Below, piece by piece: positions 36,979 through 45,644 of a stretch of 64,000 bases of DNA. The notes beneath the pieces are model-generated. The model made no database searches. It was not told the DNA's origin and was given only the letters and a program-made list of their open reading frames with translations. Made by a program: the position numbers and the translations under genes. Every line of letters starts with the position of its first letter. Position 1 is the stretch's first letter. The stretch comes from Devosia ureilytica (GTDB lineage: Bacteria > Pseudomonadota > Alphaproteobacteria > Rhizobiales > Devosiaceae), in the NCBI RefSeq assembly GCF_024273195.1, contig NZ_JAMZCU010000002.1, positions 434,001 to 498,000 of the forward strand, written 5' to 3'.

Positions 36979-37317
36979 ATGAAACTGGTGATTGCCATTA
37001 TCAAGCCATCGCGGCTTGAAGAAGTTCGACAAGCACTCAATTCGCTCGATGTGCACGGCATGACCGTGACCGAGGTGAAAGGCTATGGCCGGCAGAAGGG
37101 CCATTCCGAAATTTACCGCGGCACCGAGTATGCGGTGCATTTTCTACCCAAGCTCAAGGTCGAGATTGCCGTGGATGATGGCATTGCCGACCAGGTCAGC
37201 ACCGCCATCCGCGACGCGGCCCAGACCGGTCGGATCGGCGATGGCAAGATTTTCGTGCTCGACCTGCTCGCCGTTACCCGTATCCGCACCGGTGAAACCG
37301 GCGCTTCGGCGCTGTGA
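36979..37317 (+). CDS. glnK: P-II nitrogen regulatory protein GlnK (copy 2)
   Basis: A 112-residue P-II protein with Tyr51 in the T-loop and the DGKIFVLDLLAVTRIRTGE signature, 109/112 identical to copy 1 by my hand alignment. Residues that differ are Ile5, Gln72 and Thr75. The ATG at 36979 matches family starts; an in-frame upstream codon is not used. A sigma-54 promoter and an NtrC site lie upstream, and amtB copy 2 follows. Near-identity with heavy silent divergence means strong constraint on both copies or occasional gene conversion. Confidence 0.97.
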   Translation: MKLVIAIIKPSRLEEVRQALNSLDVHGMTVTEVKGYGRQKGHSEIYRGTEYAVHFLPKLKVEIAVDDGIADQVSTAIRDAAQTGRIGDGKIFVLDLLAVTRIRTGETGASAL

Positions 37318-37346
37318 TCCGCTTCCCATATTTGGAGATGACTTCA

Positions 37347-38696
37347 ATGAAACTATCCAAGGTCCTGGGGGGCGCTGCATTGGCCTCCCTTCTGGCGGCA
37401 CTGCCCGTCTTCGCGCAGGACGCCGCGCCAGCGGCCGAGGCCGCCGCTGCAGTCGTCGACAAGGGTGACGTCGCCTGGATGCTGGTCTCGACCATGGTTG
37501 TCATCGTCATGACCATTCCTGGCCTTGCCCTGTTCTATGGCGGTCTCGTGCGCGCCAAGAACATCCTGAGCGTCCTCACCCAGGTGTTCCTCGGCTTCTC
37601 GATGATCGCCATTCTCTGGGTGGCCTATGGCTATTCGCTGGCCTTTGCCGGCCCGACCGAGGGCGGTCTGTCGGCCTTTGTCGGTGACTTCTCCAAATTC
37701 TTCCTGTCCGGCGTGACGCTCGAATCCACCGCCGCAACCTTCTCGGCCGGCTTCGAGCTGCCCGAAATGGTTTTTGTGGTCTTCCAGCTCACCTTCGCCT
37801 GCATCACCTCGACCCTGATCGTGGGCGGCATTGCCGAGCGCATGAAGTTCGGCGCGCTGATGGCGTTCCTGGCCATCTGGTTCACCTTCTCCTACATCCC
37901 CATGGCCCATATGGTCTGGTCGGGTCCGGGCCTGCTGTTCGGCATGGGCGCTTATGACTTTGCCGGTGGCACGGTCGTGCACATCAATTCCGGTGTCGCC
38001 GCACTGGTGGCCGCGCTCGTTCTCGGGCCACGCATGGGCTATATGAAGGAGCCGATCCCGCCCCACAATCTGGTGCTGACCTATGTCGGCGCTGGCCTCC
38101 TCTGGTTCGGCTGGTTCGGCTTCAATGCCGGCTCGAACCTTGAAGCCAATGCGCTCACCGCCGTGGCGCTGATGAACACTGTCCTGGCTCCCGCCGCTGG
38201 CGCTCTTGCCTGGGCATTGGGCGAAAAGATCACCCGTGGCCATGCCTCGGCCCTTGGTGCCGTGTCCGGCGCTGTTGCCGGTCTGGTTGCCATCACCCCG
38301 GCTGCCGGCTTCTCCGGCGTCGGTGGCGCCATCGTGCTCGGTGCCATTGCCGGCGTGGTCTGCCTCTGGGCGGTGGTCAATCTCAAGCCCATGCTCAAAT
38401 ACGACGACAGCCTTGACGTCTTCGGCATCCATGGCGTTGGCGGCATTGTCGGCGCCCTGGGTACGGCCATTGTCGCCAACCCCTCCTTCGGCGGCTATCC
38501 GCTCGATGGCTATGACATGGGCGGCCAGTTCATGGTGCAGCTCACCAGCGTTATCGTGGCCATCGTCTGGTCGGGTGTCGTGGCGCTGATCGCCATGTTG
38601 ATCGTCAAGGCCCTGTTCGGGGGCGCCAAGGTGGCCGAAGCCGCCGAAAGCGATGGTCTCGATCTGTCGACCCATGGCGAGCGCGCCTACAACTGA
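37347..38696 (+). CDS. amtB: Ammonium transporter AmtB (copy 2, classical type)
   Basis: A 449-residue ammonium channel with a signal peptide (LAALPVFAQDA), eleven predicted helices and classical motifs: YDFAGGTVVHINSGVAALVAALVLG (Asp, first His) and VFGIHGVGGIVGALGTAI (second His). The ATG at 37347 has TTGGAG ten bases upstream; an ATG three codons earlier lies too close to that site. It is cotranscribed with glnK copy 2 and ends before a strong terminator. Confidence 0.96.
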   Translation: MKLSKVLGGAALASLLAALPVFAQDAAPAAEAAAAVVDKGDVAWMLVSTMVVIVMTIPGLALFYGGLVRAKNILSVLTQVFLGFSMIAILWVAYGYSLAFAGPTEGGLSAFVGDFSKFFLSGVTLESTAATFSAGFELPEMVFVVFQLTFACITSTLIVGGIAERMKFGALMAFLAIWFTFSYIPMAHMVWSGPGLLFGMGAYDFAGGTVVHINSGVAALVAALVLGPRMGYMKEPIPPHNLVLTYVGAGLLWFGWFGFNAGSNLEANALTAVALMNTVLAPAAGALAWALGEKITRGHASALGAVSGAVAGLVAITPAAGFSGVGGAIVLGAIAGVVCLWAVVNLKPMLKYDDSLDVFGIHGVGGIVGALGTAIVANPSFGGYPLDGYDMGGQFMVQLTSVIVAIVWSGVVALIAMLIVKALFGGAKVAEAAESDGLDLSTHGERAYN

Positions 38697-38719
38697 TCTG
38701 GCTTCATCGGCCAATCCTG

Positions 38720-38751
38720 GGGCGGCGCCACGGCGCCGCCCTTTCTTTTTG
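38720..38751 (+). terminator. Rho-independent terminator after amtB copy 2
   Basis: GGCGGCGC (38721-38728), loop CACG, GCGCCGCC (38733-38740), then CTTTCTTTTT. Ends the second glnK-amtB transcript. Confidence 0.85.
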
Positions 38752-38869
38752 GCGCCAGACAGGCAGGCAAAAGCCGATGGTTAGCACGCGATTAACCACA
38801 CAAGGCTAGCATGACGCCATTACGGCCCACTCTGATGGTTTGCGGGTCGGCAACGAGTAACGCGTATCC

Positions 38870-41575
38870 ATGCCCAGCCATCCCGTTCCCACGCTCGACG
38901 AAGTTCGCACCCTGCCAGCCCGCGCACCCCGCAATTCCGGGCGTTCCGCATCCGCGCCCATGCCGCCGCCGGCGATTGCCATTCGCATTCCGTTGCGCGT
39001 CGCCGGGCTGCTGATTCTGGGCCTGTGCGCCCTGATTCTGGCCGCGCTCGCCTCCTGGTCGGTCGATGATCCCTCCCTGTCACTGGCCACCAGCAAGGCC
39101 GCTGCCAATTGGTTGGGCTATCCTGGTGCGGTGATCGCCGACCTCGTGTTCCAGTTCCTCGGTCTGGCGGGCCTGGTCATGGTCGTGCCGCTGGCGCTCT
39201 GGGGCTGGGCCATGGCGCGCCGTCACATCGTCAGCCGCGCCGGCCTGCGCCTGCTCGCCTGGGTGGGCGCGACCGTGCTGTTCTCGGGCGTCTTTTCCTT
39301 TGTTGCCATGCCTGCGACCTGGCCCCTGCCCACGGGCCTGGGTGGCCTTTCGGGCATGATGTTCACCAATCTCGCGGGCCTGATCGCCGGGTCCGACCCG
39401 CAGCCGGTCACCTCCTCGCTTTTTGCCATCATTCTTGCCGCGCCCGCGCTGGCCCTGTTCTGGATCGCCATGGGCCTGGGCACGACCATCCCGGCCAAGC
39501 CGCAAAAAAATTCGGCCGCTCGCATGGCTGCAGAGGCCGAAGGGCGCGAGCCCAACCCGATTGTCGAAGTGGCCATGGGCGCCGTCGTCCACATGGGCTA
39601 TTCGCTGCGCACCGCCTTCCGCCGCGCCAAGGCCGAGCAGGCCGCACGCCGCGCTGCCCAGGACCTGCCGGACTACGGCCACGACACCGAACCCGCGATG
39701 GACGGACATCGCGCCCCCCCCGTGCAGCCCGAGCCGGCGCCCAGCGTCCAGCGGCGCATCCATGCGCCCGCCCATCATGTCGAGCCGAGCTTCGAGCCCA
39801 ATTTCGAGCCGTCCGCCCGCATCATGGCGCAGCCTGCCTATGACGACACCGCCGTCGACTATCCCGACGAGCCCGAGGACGACATTCCCTTCGTGCCCGA
39901 AGCGCCGGTGCCTGCCCGCACCCAGCGCGGCGATTCGCGCTTCCACCCGGTCGATCCGGCCGCGCCGCGCGTTACCGCCCCGGCCCCGCGCCCAGCTCAG
40001 GGCCAGCGTTCCTTCCGCGAAGCGCAGGGGTCTCTGCTCGACGAGCCGAGCGGCTTTGAATTGCCTGAACTGAGCCTTCTGGCCGAACCGCGCCGTTCCG
40101 GCCCTTCGCCAGAGCATGCGCCCGAACGGCTCGAGGCCATGGCCCGACAGCTCGAGGCGGTGCTGCAGGATTTCGGCGTTAAGGGCGACATCATCAATGT
40201 CCGCCCCGGCCCGGTGGTGACCCTGTTCGAACTCGAGCCCGCGCCGGGCATCAAGTCGAGCCGGGTTATTTCGCTGGCCGACGACATTGCCCGCTCGATG
40301 AGCGCCATTTCCGCTCGCGTTGCCGTGGTGCCGGGCCGCAATGCCATCGGCATCGAACTGCCCAACCAGCAGCGCGAGACCGTGTTCTTCCGCGAAATGC
40401 TGGCCTCGTCCGATTTTGAGAAGATGAAGGGCAAGCTGCCCATTTGCCTCGGCAAAACCATTGGCGGCGAGCCCGTGATTGCCGACCTGGCGCGCATGCC
40501 CCACCTGCTCATCGCCGGCACGACCGGCTCGGGCAAGTCGGTGGGTATCAATACCTTCATTCTCTCGCTGCTCTACCAGATGACGCCCGAGCAGTGCCGT
40601 ATGATCATGATCGACCCCAAGATGCTCGAGCTCTCGATCTATGACGGCATTCCGCATCTGCTGACCCCGGTCGTCACCGATCCGCAAAAGGCCGTCGTCG
40701 CCCTCAAATGGGCGGTGCGCGAGATGGAAGACCGCTATCGCAAGATGAGCAAGATCGGTGTGCGCAACATCGATGGCTTCAACCAGCGCGTCACCGAAGC
40801 GGCCAAGGAAGGCAAGACCATCACCCGCACGGTGCAGACCGGCTTTGACCGCGAAACCGGCGAGGCGATCTTTGAGAGCGAGGAATTCGATCTCGAGCCC
40901 TTGCCCTATATCGTGGTGATCGTGGACGAAATGGCCGACCTGATGATGGTCGCGGGCAAGGACATCGAAGGCGCCATCCAGCGCCTGGCGCAGATGGCCC
41001 GCGCCGCCGGCATCCATATCGTCACCGCCACCCAGCGCCCATCGGTTGACGTTATCACCGGCACCATCAAGGCCAATTTCCCGACCCGCATCTCCTTCAT
41101 GGTGACATCCAAGATCGACAGCCGAACCATTCTGGGTGAGCAGGGGGCCGAACAGCTCCTGGGCAATGGCGACATGCTCTACATGGCCTCGGGCGGCCGC
41201 ACCAAGCGCCTGCACGGCGCCTTCGTGTCCGATGCCGAAGTCGAAGCCGTTGTGGCCCATCTCAAGAGCCAGGGTGCGCCGGACTATCTCGACAACATCA
41301 CCGAGGACGACGAAGAGGGTGGCTATGGCGAGGACGGTGCGGGCGCGGGCGATGATGGCTATGCCGGCTCGGGCGACGAACTCTACGACAAGGCCGTCCA
41401 TATCGTCATGACCGACAAGAAGGCCTCCACCTCCTATATCCAGCGGCGTCTGGCCATTGGCTACAACAAGGCCGCGACCCTGATCGAGCGCATGGAACGC
41501 GAAGGGGTCATCTCCCCCGCCAACCATGCCGGCAAACGCGAAATCCTCGTCGGCAACAACGCCGACGGCTATTGA
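38870..41575 (+). CDS. ftsK: DNA translocase FtsK
   Basis: A septal DNA pump that clears chromosome ends and activates XerCD at dif during division. The 901-residue protein has four N-terminal transmembrane helices (about 40-210). A Pro/Ala-rich linker of about 200 residues follows. The RecA-like motor then has Walker [12 protein letters not shown] (about 546-556) and Walker [15 protein letters not shown]. The C-terminal gamma winged-helix domain reads [22 protein letters not shown] and recognises KOPS sequences. The ATG at 38870 is the first plausible start. Confidence 0.96.
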   Translation: MPSHPVPTLDEVRTLPARAPRNSGRSASAPMPPPAIAIRIPLRVAGLLILGLCALILAALASWSVDDPSLSLATSKAAANWLGYPGAVIADLVFQFLGLAGLVMVVPLALWGWAMARRHIVSRAGLRLLAWVGATVLFSGVFSFVAMPATWPLPTGLGGLSGMMFTNLAGLIAGSDPQPVTSSLFAIILAAPALALFWIAMGLGTTIPAKPQKNSAARMAAEAEGREPNPIVEVAMGAVVHMGYSLRTAFRRAKAEQAARRAAQDLPDYGHDTEPAMDGHRAPPVQPEPAPSVQRRIHAPAHHVEPSFEPNFEPSARIMAQPAYDDTAVDYPDEPEDDIPFVPEAPVPARTQRGDSRFHPVDPAAPRVTAPAPRPAQGQRSFREAQGSLLDEPSGFELPELSLLAEPRRSGPSPEHAPERLEAMARQLEAVLQDFGVKGDIINVRPGPVVTLFELEPAPGIKSSRVISLADDIARSMSAISARVAVVPGRNAIGIELPNQQRETVFFREMLASSDFEKMKGKLPICLGKTIGGEPVIADLARMPHLLIAGTTGSGKSVGINTFILSLLYQMTPEQCRMIMIDPKMLELSIYDGIPHLLTPVVTDPQKAVVALKWAVREMEDRYRKMSKIGVRNIDGFNQRVTEAAKEGKTITRTVQTGFDRETGEAIFESEEFDLEPLPYIVVIVDEMADLMMVAGKDIEGAIQRLAQMARAAGIHIVTATQRPSVDVITGTIKANFPTRISFMVTSKIDSRTILGEQGAEQLLGNGDMLYMASGGRTKRLHGAFVSDAEVEAVVAHLKSQGAPDYLDNITEDDEEGGYGEDGAGAGDDGYAGSGDELYDKAVHIVMTDKKASTSYIQRRLAIGYNKAATLIERMEREGVISPANHAGKREILVGNNADGY

Positions 41576-41713
41576 TCGCAGGTTCAAAGAGCGTTCCGGC
41601 CACCTCAGGGCTGGCCGAAATGCCTGCTGGTCTCGCCCATTCGGCAAGGGGCTTTCTTGAGCCCAGGGCATCCATTTTGCGCTTGGGTCGTTTGCCTGTC
41701 TGAGGAGGCAAGC

Positions 41714-42262
41714 ATGATCGCATCTGAGGCAGTGGCCTATTTCGGCTTTACCGGCCCAATCGAGCCCAGCGGGGTCAGCCGGTTGGCCGGAGCGCTGAAT
41801 TCAGCAGTGAATGAAGGCGTCGAGCGCGTGCATCTCGCCTTCAGTTCCAACGGCGGCTATGTGGCCGATGGCGTCTATCTCTACAATCACATCAGAGCAT
41901 TGCCGCTACACCTGGTGATCTACAATACCGGATCGGTCGGCTCGATTGCCGTCTCGGTGTTTCTGGCGGCGCAGGAACGCTATTGCTCGACGCATGCCAT
42001 GTTCATGATCCATCCCACGACAATGGGACACTCGGACGGAATGAGCGCGCGGCGGTTGCAATCAACGCTTGACGCGGCACTGGCCGATGATGATCGCACG
42101 GACGATATCCTGCGTGAGCGGAGCCGCATTCCGGCTGATATTCTCGCGAGGCGTCGTCACAGTGAGGTGCACATTGCCCCCGCGCAGGCCCGCGACTACG
42201 GCTTTGTCGATGCCGTGCGCGAGTTCTCGCTGCCAAAGGGGCATCAGATCGTTCAGATCTAG
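41714..42262 (+). CDS. Stand-alone ClpP-like serine protease
   Basis: A 182-residue protein of the ClpP/crotonase fold. Shared elements are FSSNGGYVADGVYLYNHI (oxyanion region), TGSVGSIAVSVFLAA (nucleophile Ser about residue 77) and AMFMIHPTTM (His about 100). Where ClpP has the catalytic Asp before an 'A-x-E/Q-A-x-x-Y-G-L-(I/V)-D' segment, this protein reads HSEVHIAPAQARDYGFVD, perhaps using Glu. It is divergent from housekeeping ClpP and has no Clp ATPase neighbour. A strong GAGGAGG precedes the ATG. It is convergent with a Q/N-rich gene. It could be an ATP-independent or phage-type head-maturation protease relative. Confidence 0.8.
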   Translation: MIASEAVAYFGFTGPIEPSGVSRLAGALNSAVNEGVERVHLAFSSNGGYVADGVYLYNHIRALPLHLVIYNTGSVGSIAVSVFLAAQERYCSTHAMFMIHPTTMGHSDGMSARRLQSTLDAALADDDRTDDILRERSRIPADILARRRHSEVHIAPAQARDYGFVDAVREFSLPKGHQIVQI

Positions 42263-42292
42263 GCGGGATTCGTCCAATAATTCCTCCTCGGA

Positions 42293-42314
42293 CGGCGGGT
42301 GACGCTGCCCGCCG
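42293..42314. terminator. Hairpin between convergent protease and Q/N-rich genes
   Basis: CGGCGGG (42293-42299), 8-base loop, CCCGCCG (42308-42314), followed on the plus strand by CTTGTTGTG. It sits in the 66-base gap between the two stops. The T tract is weak. Confidence 0.45.
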
Positions 42315-42328
42315 CTTGTTGTGCCGCT

Positions 42329-42616
42329 TTAGCGGTTCTGATTGTTCCGGTTATTGTCGGACTGATCACGGCGGAGATCACCGCCCTGCTGGCCTTGCTG
42401 ATGCTGGCCGGACTGCTGACCACCCTGATTGCCCTGGCGATTGAACTCGTCATCGCGCTGGCGGTCGTTCTGCTGGTTCTGCTGACCCCCCTGCTGACCC
42501 TGCTGGTTCTGGCCGCTTTGCTGGCCGCCCATGCCGCCCTGGCGGTTCTTGTCGGTCTGGGAATCGCGGTTGTTCTGGTTGTTCTGGTTGTTCTGATTGT
42601 TGTCACGGTCCTGCAT
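42329..42616 (-). CDS. Q/N/G-rich low-complexity (prion-like) protein
   Basis: A 95-residue, highly hydrophilic protein composed mainly of Gln, Asn, Gly, Asp and Arg. It begins MQDRDNNQNNQNNQNNRDSQ and contains two copies of GGQQSGQ(N/H)QQGQQGG about 35 residues apart. It has no signal peptide and is almost certainly disordered. The start at 42616 has GGAGGAG seven bases upstream, which favours this strand. The opposite strand is also open, but it encodes an implausible run of Leu/Val/Ala with no ribosome site. It is convergent with the ClpP-like protease gene and divergent from lolA. Function unknown. Confidence 0.6.
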   Translation of the reverse strand: MQDRDNNQNNQNNQNNRDSQTDKNRQGGMGGQQSGQNQQGQQGGQQNQQNDRQRDDEFNRQGNQGGQQSGQHQQGQQGGDLRRDQSDNNRNNQNR

Positions 42617-42828
42617 AGCAGTCTCCTCCGTTTGCCGAGCCCGATTGCTCGGTATCGGAAGAAATGGGCAGGATTCTCCTCCGTTCCGCAAAAGTGATGA
42701 CTGGATGGAAAAGTGATCGCAAGACCGGCTTGATGCTGCACCCCAATGCACCTGGGAACTTTCCACCTGTTGCCGCAATTGCTGGCTAGGTTAGGTTCAA
42801 CCAAATATCCCGCGAGGAAATCCAGCCG

Positions 42829-43458
42829 ATGATTCGCCGCACCGCCTTGATGCTCGGCCTTGCCGCCGCCCTTTCGCCCGCTTTGCCCACGCTGGCCCAG
42901 AGCCGCGCAGTGACGCCCGAAGAGCAGCAATTGATCAGCGAGATCAACGCCCACAATTCGGCCATTCGCACGATGGTGGGACGTTTTCTGCAGATCGATA
43001 GCCAGGGTGGCCGGACCGAAGGGACGTTCTTTCTCGAGCGCCCCAACAAGATTGCCTTCCGCTACGCCCCGCCCAGCCGCGAGGAAATCGTCTCCATTGG
43101 CCGCGGCTTCTATGTGATCGACCGGCGCGAAGAGACCTATTACGCCTATCCGCAGGATTCGATCCCGCTCCGCCAGTTCCTGGGCGAACAGATCGACCTG
43201 CTCAACGCCAATGTGGTCGATATCACCACCACCGATGGCTATGTCAGCATAACCGTGATCGACAATACCGTGGCCGGCACAGTGCAGGTGTCGCTGATCT
43301 TTGACTCCGAAACCAAGGACCTGGCGCAGTGGACCCTGGTCGAACCGAACGGATCGGAGCTGACCTTCTCGCTCTATGATGTGCAGAAAGACGTGGAGAT
43401 CCCACCCAATTTCTTCACTTTCCCCGCCACCTATTCAGGCAAGGAACCGCCGCGCTAA
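42829..43458 (+). CDS. lolA: Outer-membrane lipoprotein carrier protein LolA
   Basis: The periplasmic chaperone that moves lipoproteins from LolCDE to the outer membrane. It has 209 residues with a Sec signal (MIRRTALMLGLAAALSPALP, cleavage near LAQS). The family's opening helix (QLISEINAHNSAIRTMVGRFLQI) and half-barrel motifs (GTFFLERPNKIAFRYAPPS; FYVIDRREETYYAYPQDSIPL) are present. A GAGGAAA ribosome site precedes the ATG. Often found downstream of ftsK in alphaproteobacteria, as here, with two genes between. Confidence 0.92.
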   Translation: MIRRTALMLGLAAALSPALPTLAQSRAVTPEEQQLISEINAHNSAIRTMVGRFLQIDSQGGRTEGTFFLERPNKIAFRYAPPSREEIVSIGRGFYVIDRREETYYAYPQDSIPLRQFLGEQIDLLNANVVDITTTDGYVSITVIDNTVAGTVQVSLIFDSETKDLAQWTLVEPNGSELTFSLYDVQKDVEIPPNFFTFPATYSGKEPPR

Positions 43459-43475
43459 TTGCTGAATAGACCTGC

Positions 43476-43760
43476 ATAGTCGGGTTTGATTGGGACGAGG
43501 GCAACGCCCGCAAAAGCGCGGACAAGCATGGTGTCTCTCAGTCGGAGGCGGAGCAGGTGTTCTTCAATGAGCCGCTGCTCACCTTGCCCGACCCGGTCCA
43601 TTGTGAACTCGAAATTAGGTTTCATGCGCTGGGCCGAACTGACGGTAGCCGCATGCTGCACATCACCTTCACCCTGCGGGATGAGCACACTAGGCTGCGC
43701 GTGATTTCGGCGAGGGACATGAGCCGCAGGGAGCGGAGTTACTATGACCAAGACCGCTAA
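43476..43760 (+). CDS. brnT: BrnT-family toxin, no canonical start codon at the conserved N-terminus
   Basis: A type II toxin (RNase of the RelE-like fold). The reading frame shows the family hallmarks: GFDWDEGNARKSADKHGV at the N-terminus, IRFHALGRTDGSRMLHITFT in the middle and RVISARDMSRRERSYYDQDR at the end. The frame is open from 43470 (after a TAG), and the only near-cognate initiator before FDWDE is ATA at 43476. The first usual start, a GTG at 43557, would delete the conserved FDWDE...KHGV block. Translation may rely on the ATA or on coupling to lolA, or the toxin may be silenced. It overlaps brnA by 17 bases. Confidence 0.75.
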   Translation: MVGFDWDEGNARKSADKHGVSQSEAEQVFFNEPLLTLPDPVHCELEIRFHALGRTDGSRMLHITFTLRDEHTRLRVISARDMSRRERSYYDQDR

Positions 43761-44013
43761 GCCGTTGCCGCAATTCACCTCGGAAGCCGAAGAGCGCGCC
43801 TATTGGGAAAGCCAGGACTCGGTCGATCGTCTTGACTGGAGCAAGGCCGAGCGGGTGCGTCTTCCCCATCTCAAGCCCTCGTCCACCGCCATATCGCTCC
43901 GCCTGCCCAACAGCTTGCTCGAGCAGATCAAGGTTGCGGCGAACAAGCGCGACGTGCCTTACCAGTCGCTGATCAAGACCTGGCTGGCAGAAAAGCTCGA
44001 CAGCAAGAGATAG
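43744..44013 (+). CDS. brnA: BrnA-family antitoxin
   Basis: An 89-residue antitoxin that neutralises BrnT and, in known pairs, represses the operon through a ribbon-helix-helix domain. The sequence has the BrnA opening (LPQFTSEAEERAYWESQDS) and a C-terminal CopG-like RHH (STAISLRLPNSLLEQIKVAA then YQSLIKTWLAEKL). The ATG at 43744 lies inside the 3' end of brnT, so translation is coupled, toxin first, the usual BrnTA order. It ends six bases from the convergent uppP. Confidence 0.88.
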   Translation: MTKTAKPLPQFTSEAEERAYWESQDSVDRLDWSKAERVRLPHLKPSSTAISLRLPNSLLEQIKVAANKRDVPYQSLIKTWLAEKLDSKR

Positions 44014-44019
44014 CCGGCC

Positions 44020-44832
44020 TCAGAGCCCGAAGGCCAATATGGCGATCAGCCCTGCGCCGCCCACCACGATGCGCCACCAGGCGAAGGGGGCAAAACCGTG
44101 CCGCGAGACGAAGTCGAGCAGGTATTTGACCACCAGCGCGCCAACCACGAATGAGGCGGCAAAGCCGATGGCGATGTTGAGCCCAAGGCTCATGTCGATC
44201 AAGTCGCGGCTCTTGTAGAGGTCATAGCCAAAGGCCCCGGCCATGATCGGCAGGGCGATGAAGAAGGTGAATTCGGCGGCTGCGCGCTTGCTGGCCCCGA
44301 ACAGCATGGCGCCCACAACGGTCGAACCCGAGCGCGACACGCCCGGGATGAGGCTGAGCATCTGGAACAGCCCCACGATCAGCGCCAGATGCCAGGGAAA
44401 CTGATAGATGTCGTCATGGCGCACATTTTTCGGCATGCGGTCGACGATGAGCAGGATGATGCCGCCCACCAGCAGCGAAATGCAGATGACCAGCGGTGTT
44501 TCATAAAGGATCTGCTGGATGAAATCGCGCGCCAGTACACCCACGACCACCGCCGGCAGACAGGCAAGAATGACGGCCAGCGCGAAGCGCCAGGCATAGG
44601 CCTTGCCGCTCAGCGCATCCCGGATAAGCACGCCTAGCCTGGCAAAGTAAACGGTGATCACCGCCAGGATGGCGCCGAGCTGGATCAGCACGATAAAGGC
44701 GGCCGGTTGCGCCAGGCCGAGGAAATGTCCGGCCAGCAGCAGGTGCCCCGTGGAGCTGACCGGAAGGAATTCGGTAAGCCCTTCGAGAATTCCCAGAATC
44801 AGGGGCACAAAAAGACCTTGATCGGCGTTCAT
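44020..44832 (-). CDS. uppP: Undecaprenyl-diphosphatase UppP (BacA)
   Basis: An integral membrane phosphatase that recycles the undecaprenyl carrier for cell-wall synthesis and gives bacitracin tolerance. The 270-residue protein has about eight helices. Both active-site motifs are present: GILEGLTEFLPVSSTGHLLL near the N-terminus and SLIPGVSRSGSTVVGAMLFG (about 160-179). The ATG at 44832 is the family start. It is divergent from a GST gene. Confidence 0.96.
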   Translation of the reverse strand: MNADQGLFVPLILGILEGLTEFLPVSSTGHLLLAGHFLGLAQPAAFIVLIQLGAILAVITVYFARLGVLIRDALSGKAYAWRFALAVILACLPAVVVGVLARDFIQQILYETPLVICISLLVGGIILLIVDRMPKNVRHDDIYQFPWHLALIVGLFQMLSLIPGVSRSGSTVVGAMLFGASKRAAAEFTFFIALPIMAGAFGYDLYKSRDLIDMSLGLNIAIGFAASFVVGALVVKYLLDFVSRHGFAPFAWWRIVVGGAGLIAILAFGL

Positions 44833-44949
44833 TTGTTCCCCTAACTCGTTTCCAAGGGCCGTATTCGTCCAAACCTCTTAGCCGTGTTCGCCAAAGGCGC
44901 CAAGGCGGGGTCGGGCAGGGCAGGTCCGTAACATTTCAGAGCGTCCTAT

Positions 44950-45630
44950 ATGCCGAGCCTCGTGCACCATCCCCTCGATCCCGCCTCGCGTCTCATCCGA
45001 CTGATGTGTGCAGAATATGGCGTGCCGCTGGATCTGGAGGAGATCAAGCCGTGGCTGCGCGACGAGGCCTTGCTGGCCATCAACCCGGCCGCCACCCTGC
45101 CGATCCTGTTTACCGACAACGAGCAATCGATTGTCGGCCTCATGGCAACGATGCACGCCGTCGAAGATCTCTACGCGCCTGACACCGTCGGCGGCTTGTT
45201 TCCGACCGACCCGATGCAGCGGGCCGAGATGTGGCGGCTGGTCGAATGGGCGCTGATCAAGCTCAACGACGAGGTCACCCGCTACCTGATCGAGGAAAAG
45301 ATCGCCAAGCGCGACCTGCGCGGCGCTACGCCCGAGCCGTCGGTGCTACGGGCCGCAAAGGCCAATTTTGTCGAGCACATGCTCTATTTCAATTGGTTGT
45401 TGGCCAGCCGCAGCTGGGTGGGCGGCGACGACATGACGCTGGCCGATTTTGCCCTGGCCGCGCATTTTTCAACACTCGACTATATGGGCGACATCGACTG
45501 GGCCAAGGTGCCCGCCGAAACGCGCGACTGGTATTCGCGCATCAAGTCGCGCCCGGCCTTCCGCACCCTGCTCAACGACCGCGTCGTCGCCATGCCGCCG
45601 AGCAAGGGCTATGCGGATCTCGATTTTTAG
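44950..45630 (+). CDS. Glutathione S-transferase family protein
   Basis: A 226-residue GST. The N-terminal thioredoxin-like domain (SLVHHPLDPASRLIRLMCAE; NPAATLPILFTDNEQSIVGL, with the cis-Pro loop) is followed by an all-helical domain (SWVGGDDMTLADFALAAHFS, carrying the conserved N-capping Asp). The usual active-site Ser/Tyr near the N-terminus is not obvious, so the exact class and activity are uncertain. It is followed 14 bases later by queG on the same strand. Confidence 0.88.
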   Translation: MPSLVHHPLDPASRLIRLMCAEYGVPLDLEEIKPWLRDEALLAINPAATLPILFTDNEQSIVGLMATMHAVEDLYAPDTVGGLFPTDPMQRAEMWRLVEWALIKLNDEVTRYLIEEKIAKRDLRGATPEPSVLRAAKANFVEHMLYFNWLLASRSWVGGDDMTLADFALAAHFSTLDYMGDIDWAKVPAETRDWYSRIKSRPAFRTLLNDRVVAMPPSKGYADLDF

Positions 45631-45644
45631 GCCTATCTGCCCGC

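Noticed and set aside
39080-41671. Long minus-strand open frame across ftsK
   Set aside because: Antisense shadow of FtsK. Composition is typical of reversed coding DNA.
42299-42697. Apparent multi-span hydrophobic membrane protein on the plus strand
   Set aside because: The complement of a Q/N-rich gene reads as Leu/Val/Ala. It has no ribosome site, whereas the minus strand has GGAGGAG and an ATG.
43557-43760. Short brnT starting at GTG 43557
   Set aside because: This start removes the conserved FDWDE...KHGV block that is plainly encoded in frame upstream.
45231-45644. N-terminal extension of queG
   Set aside because: It overlaps the GST coding sequence in another frame and has no homology to QueG.
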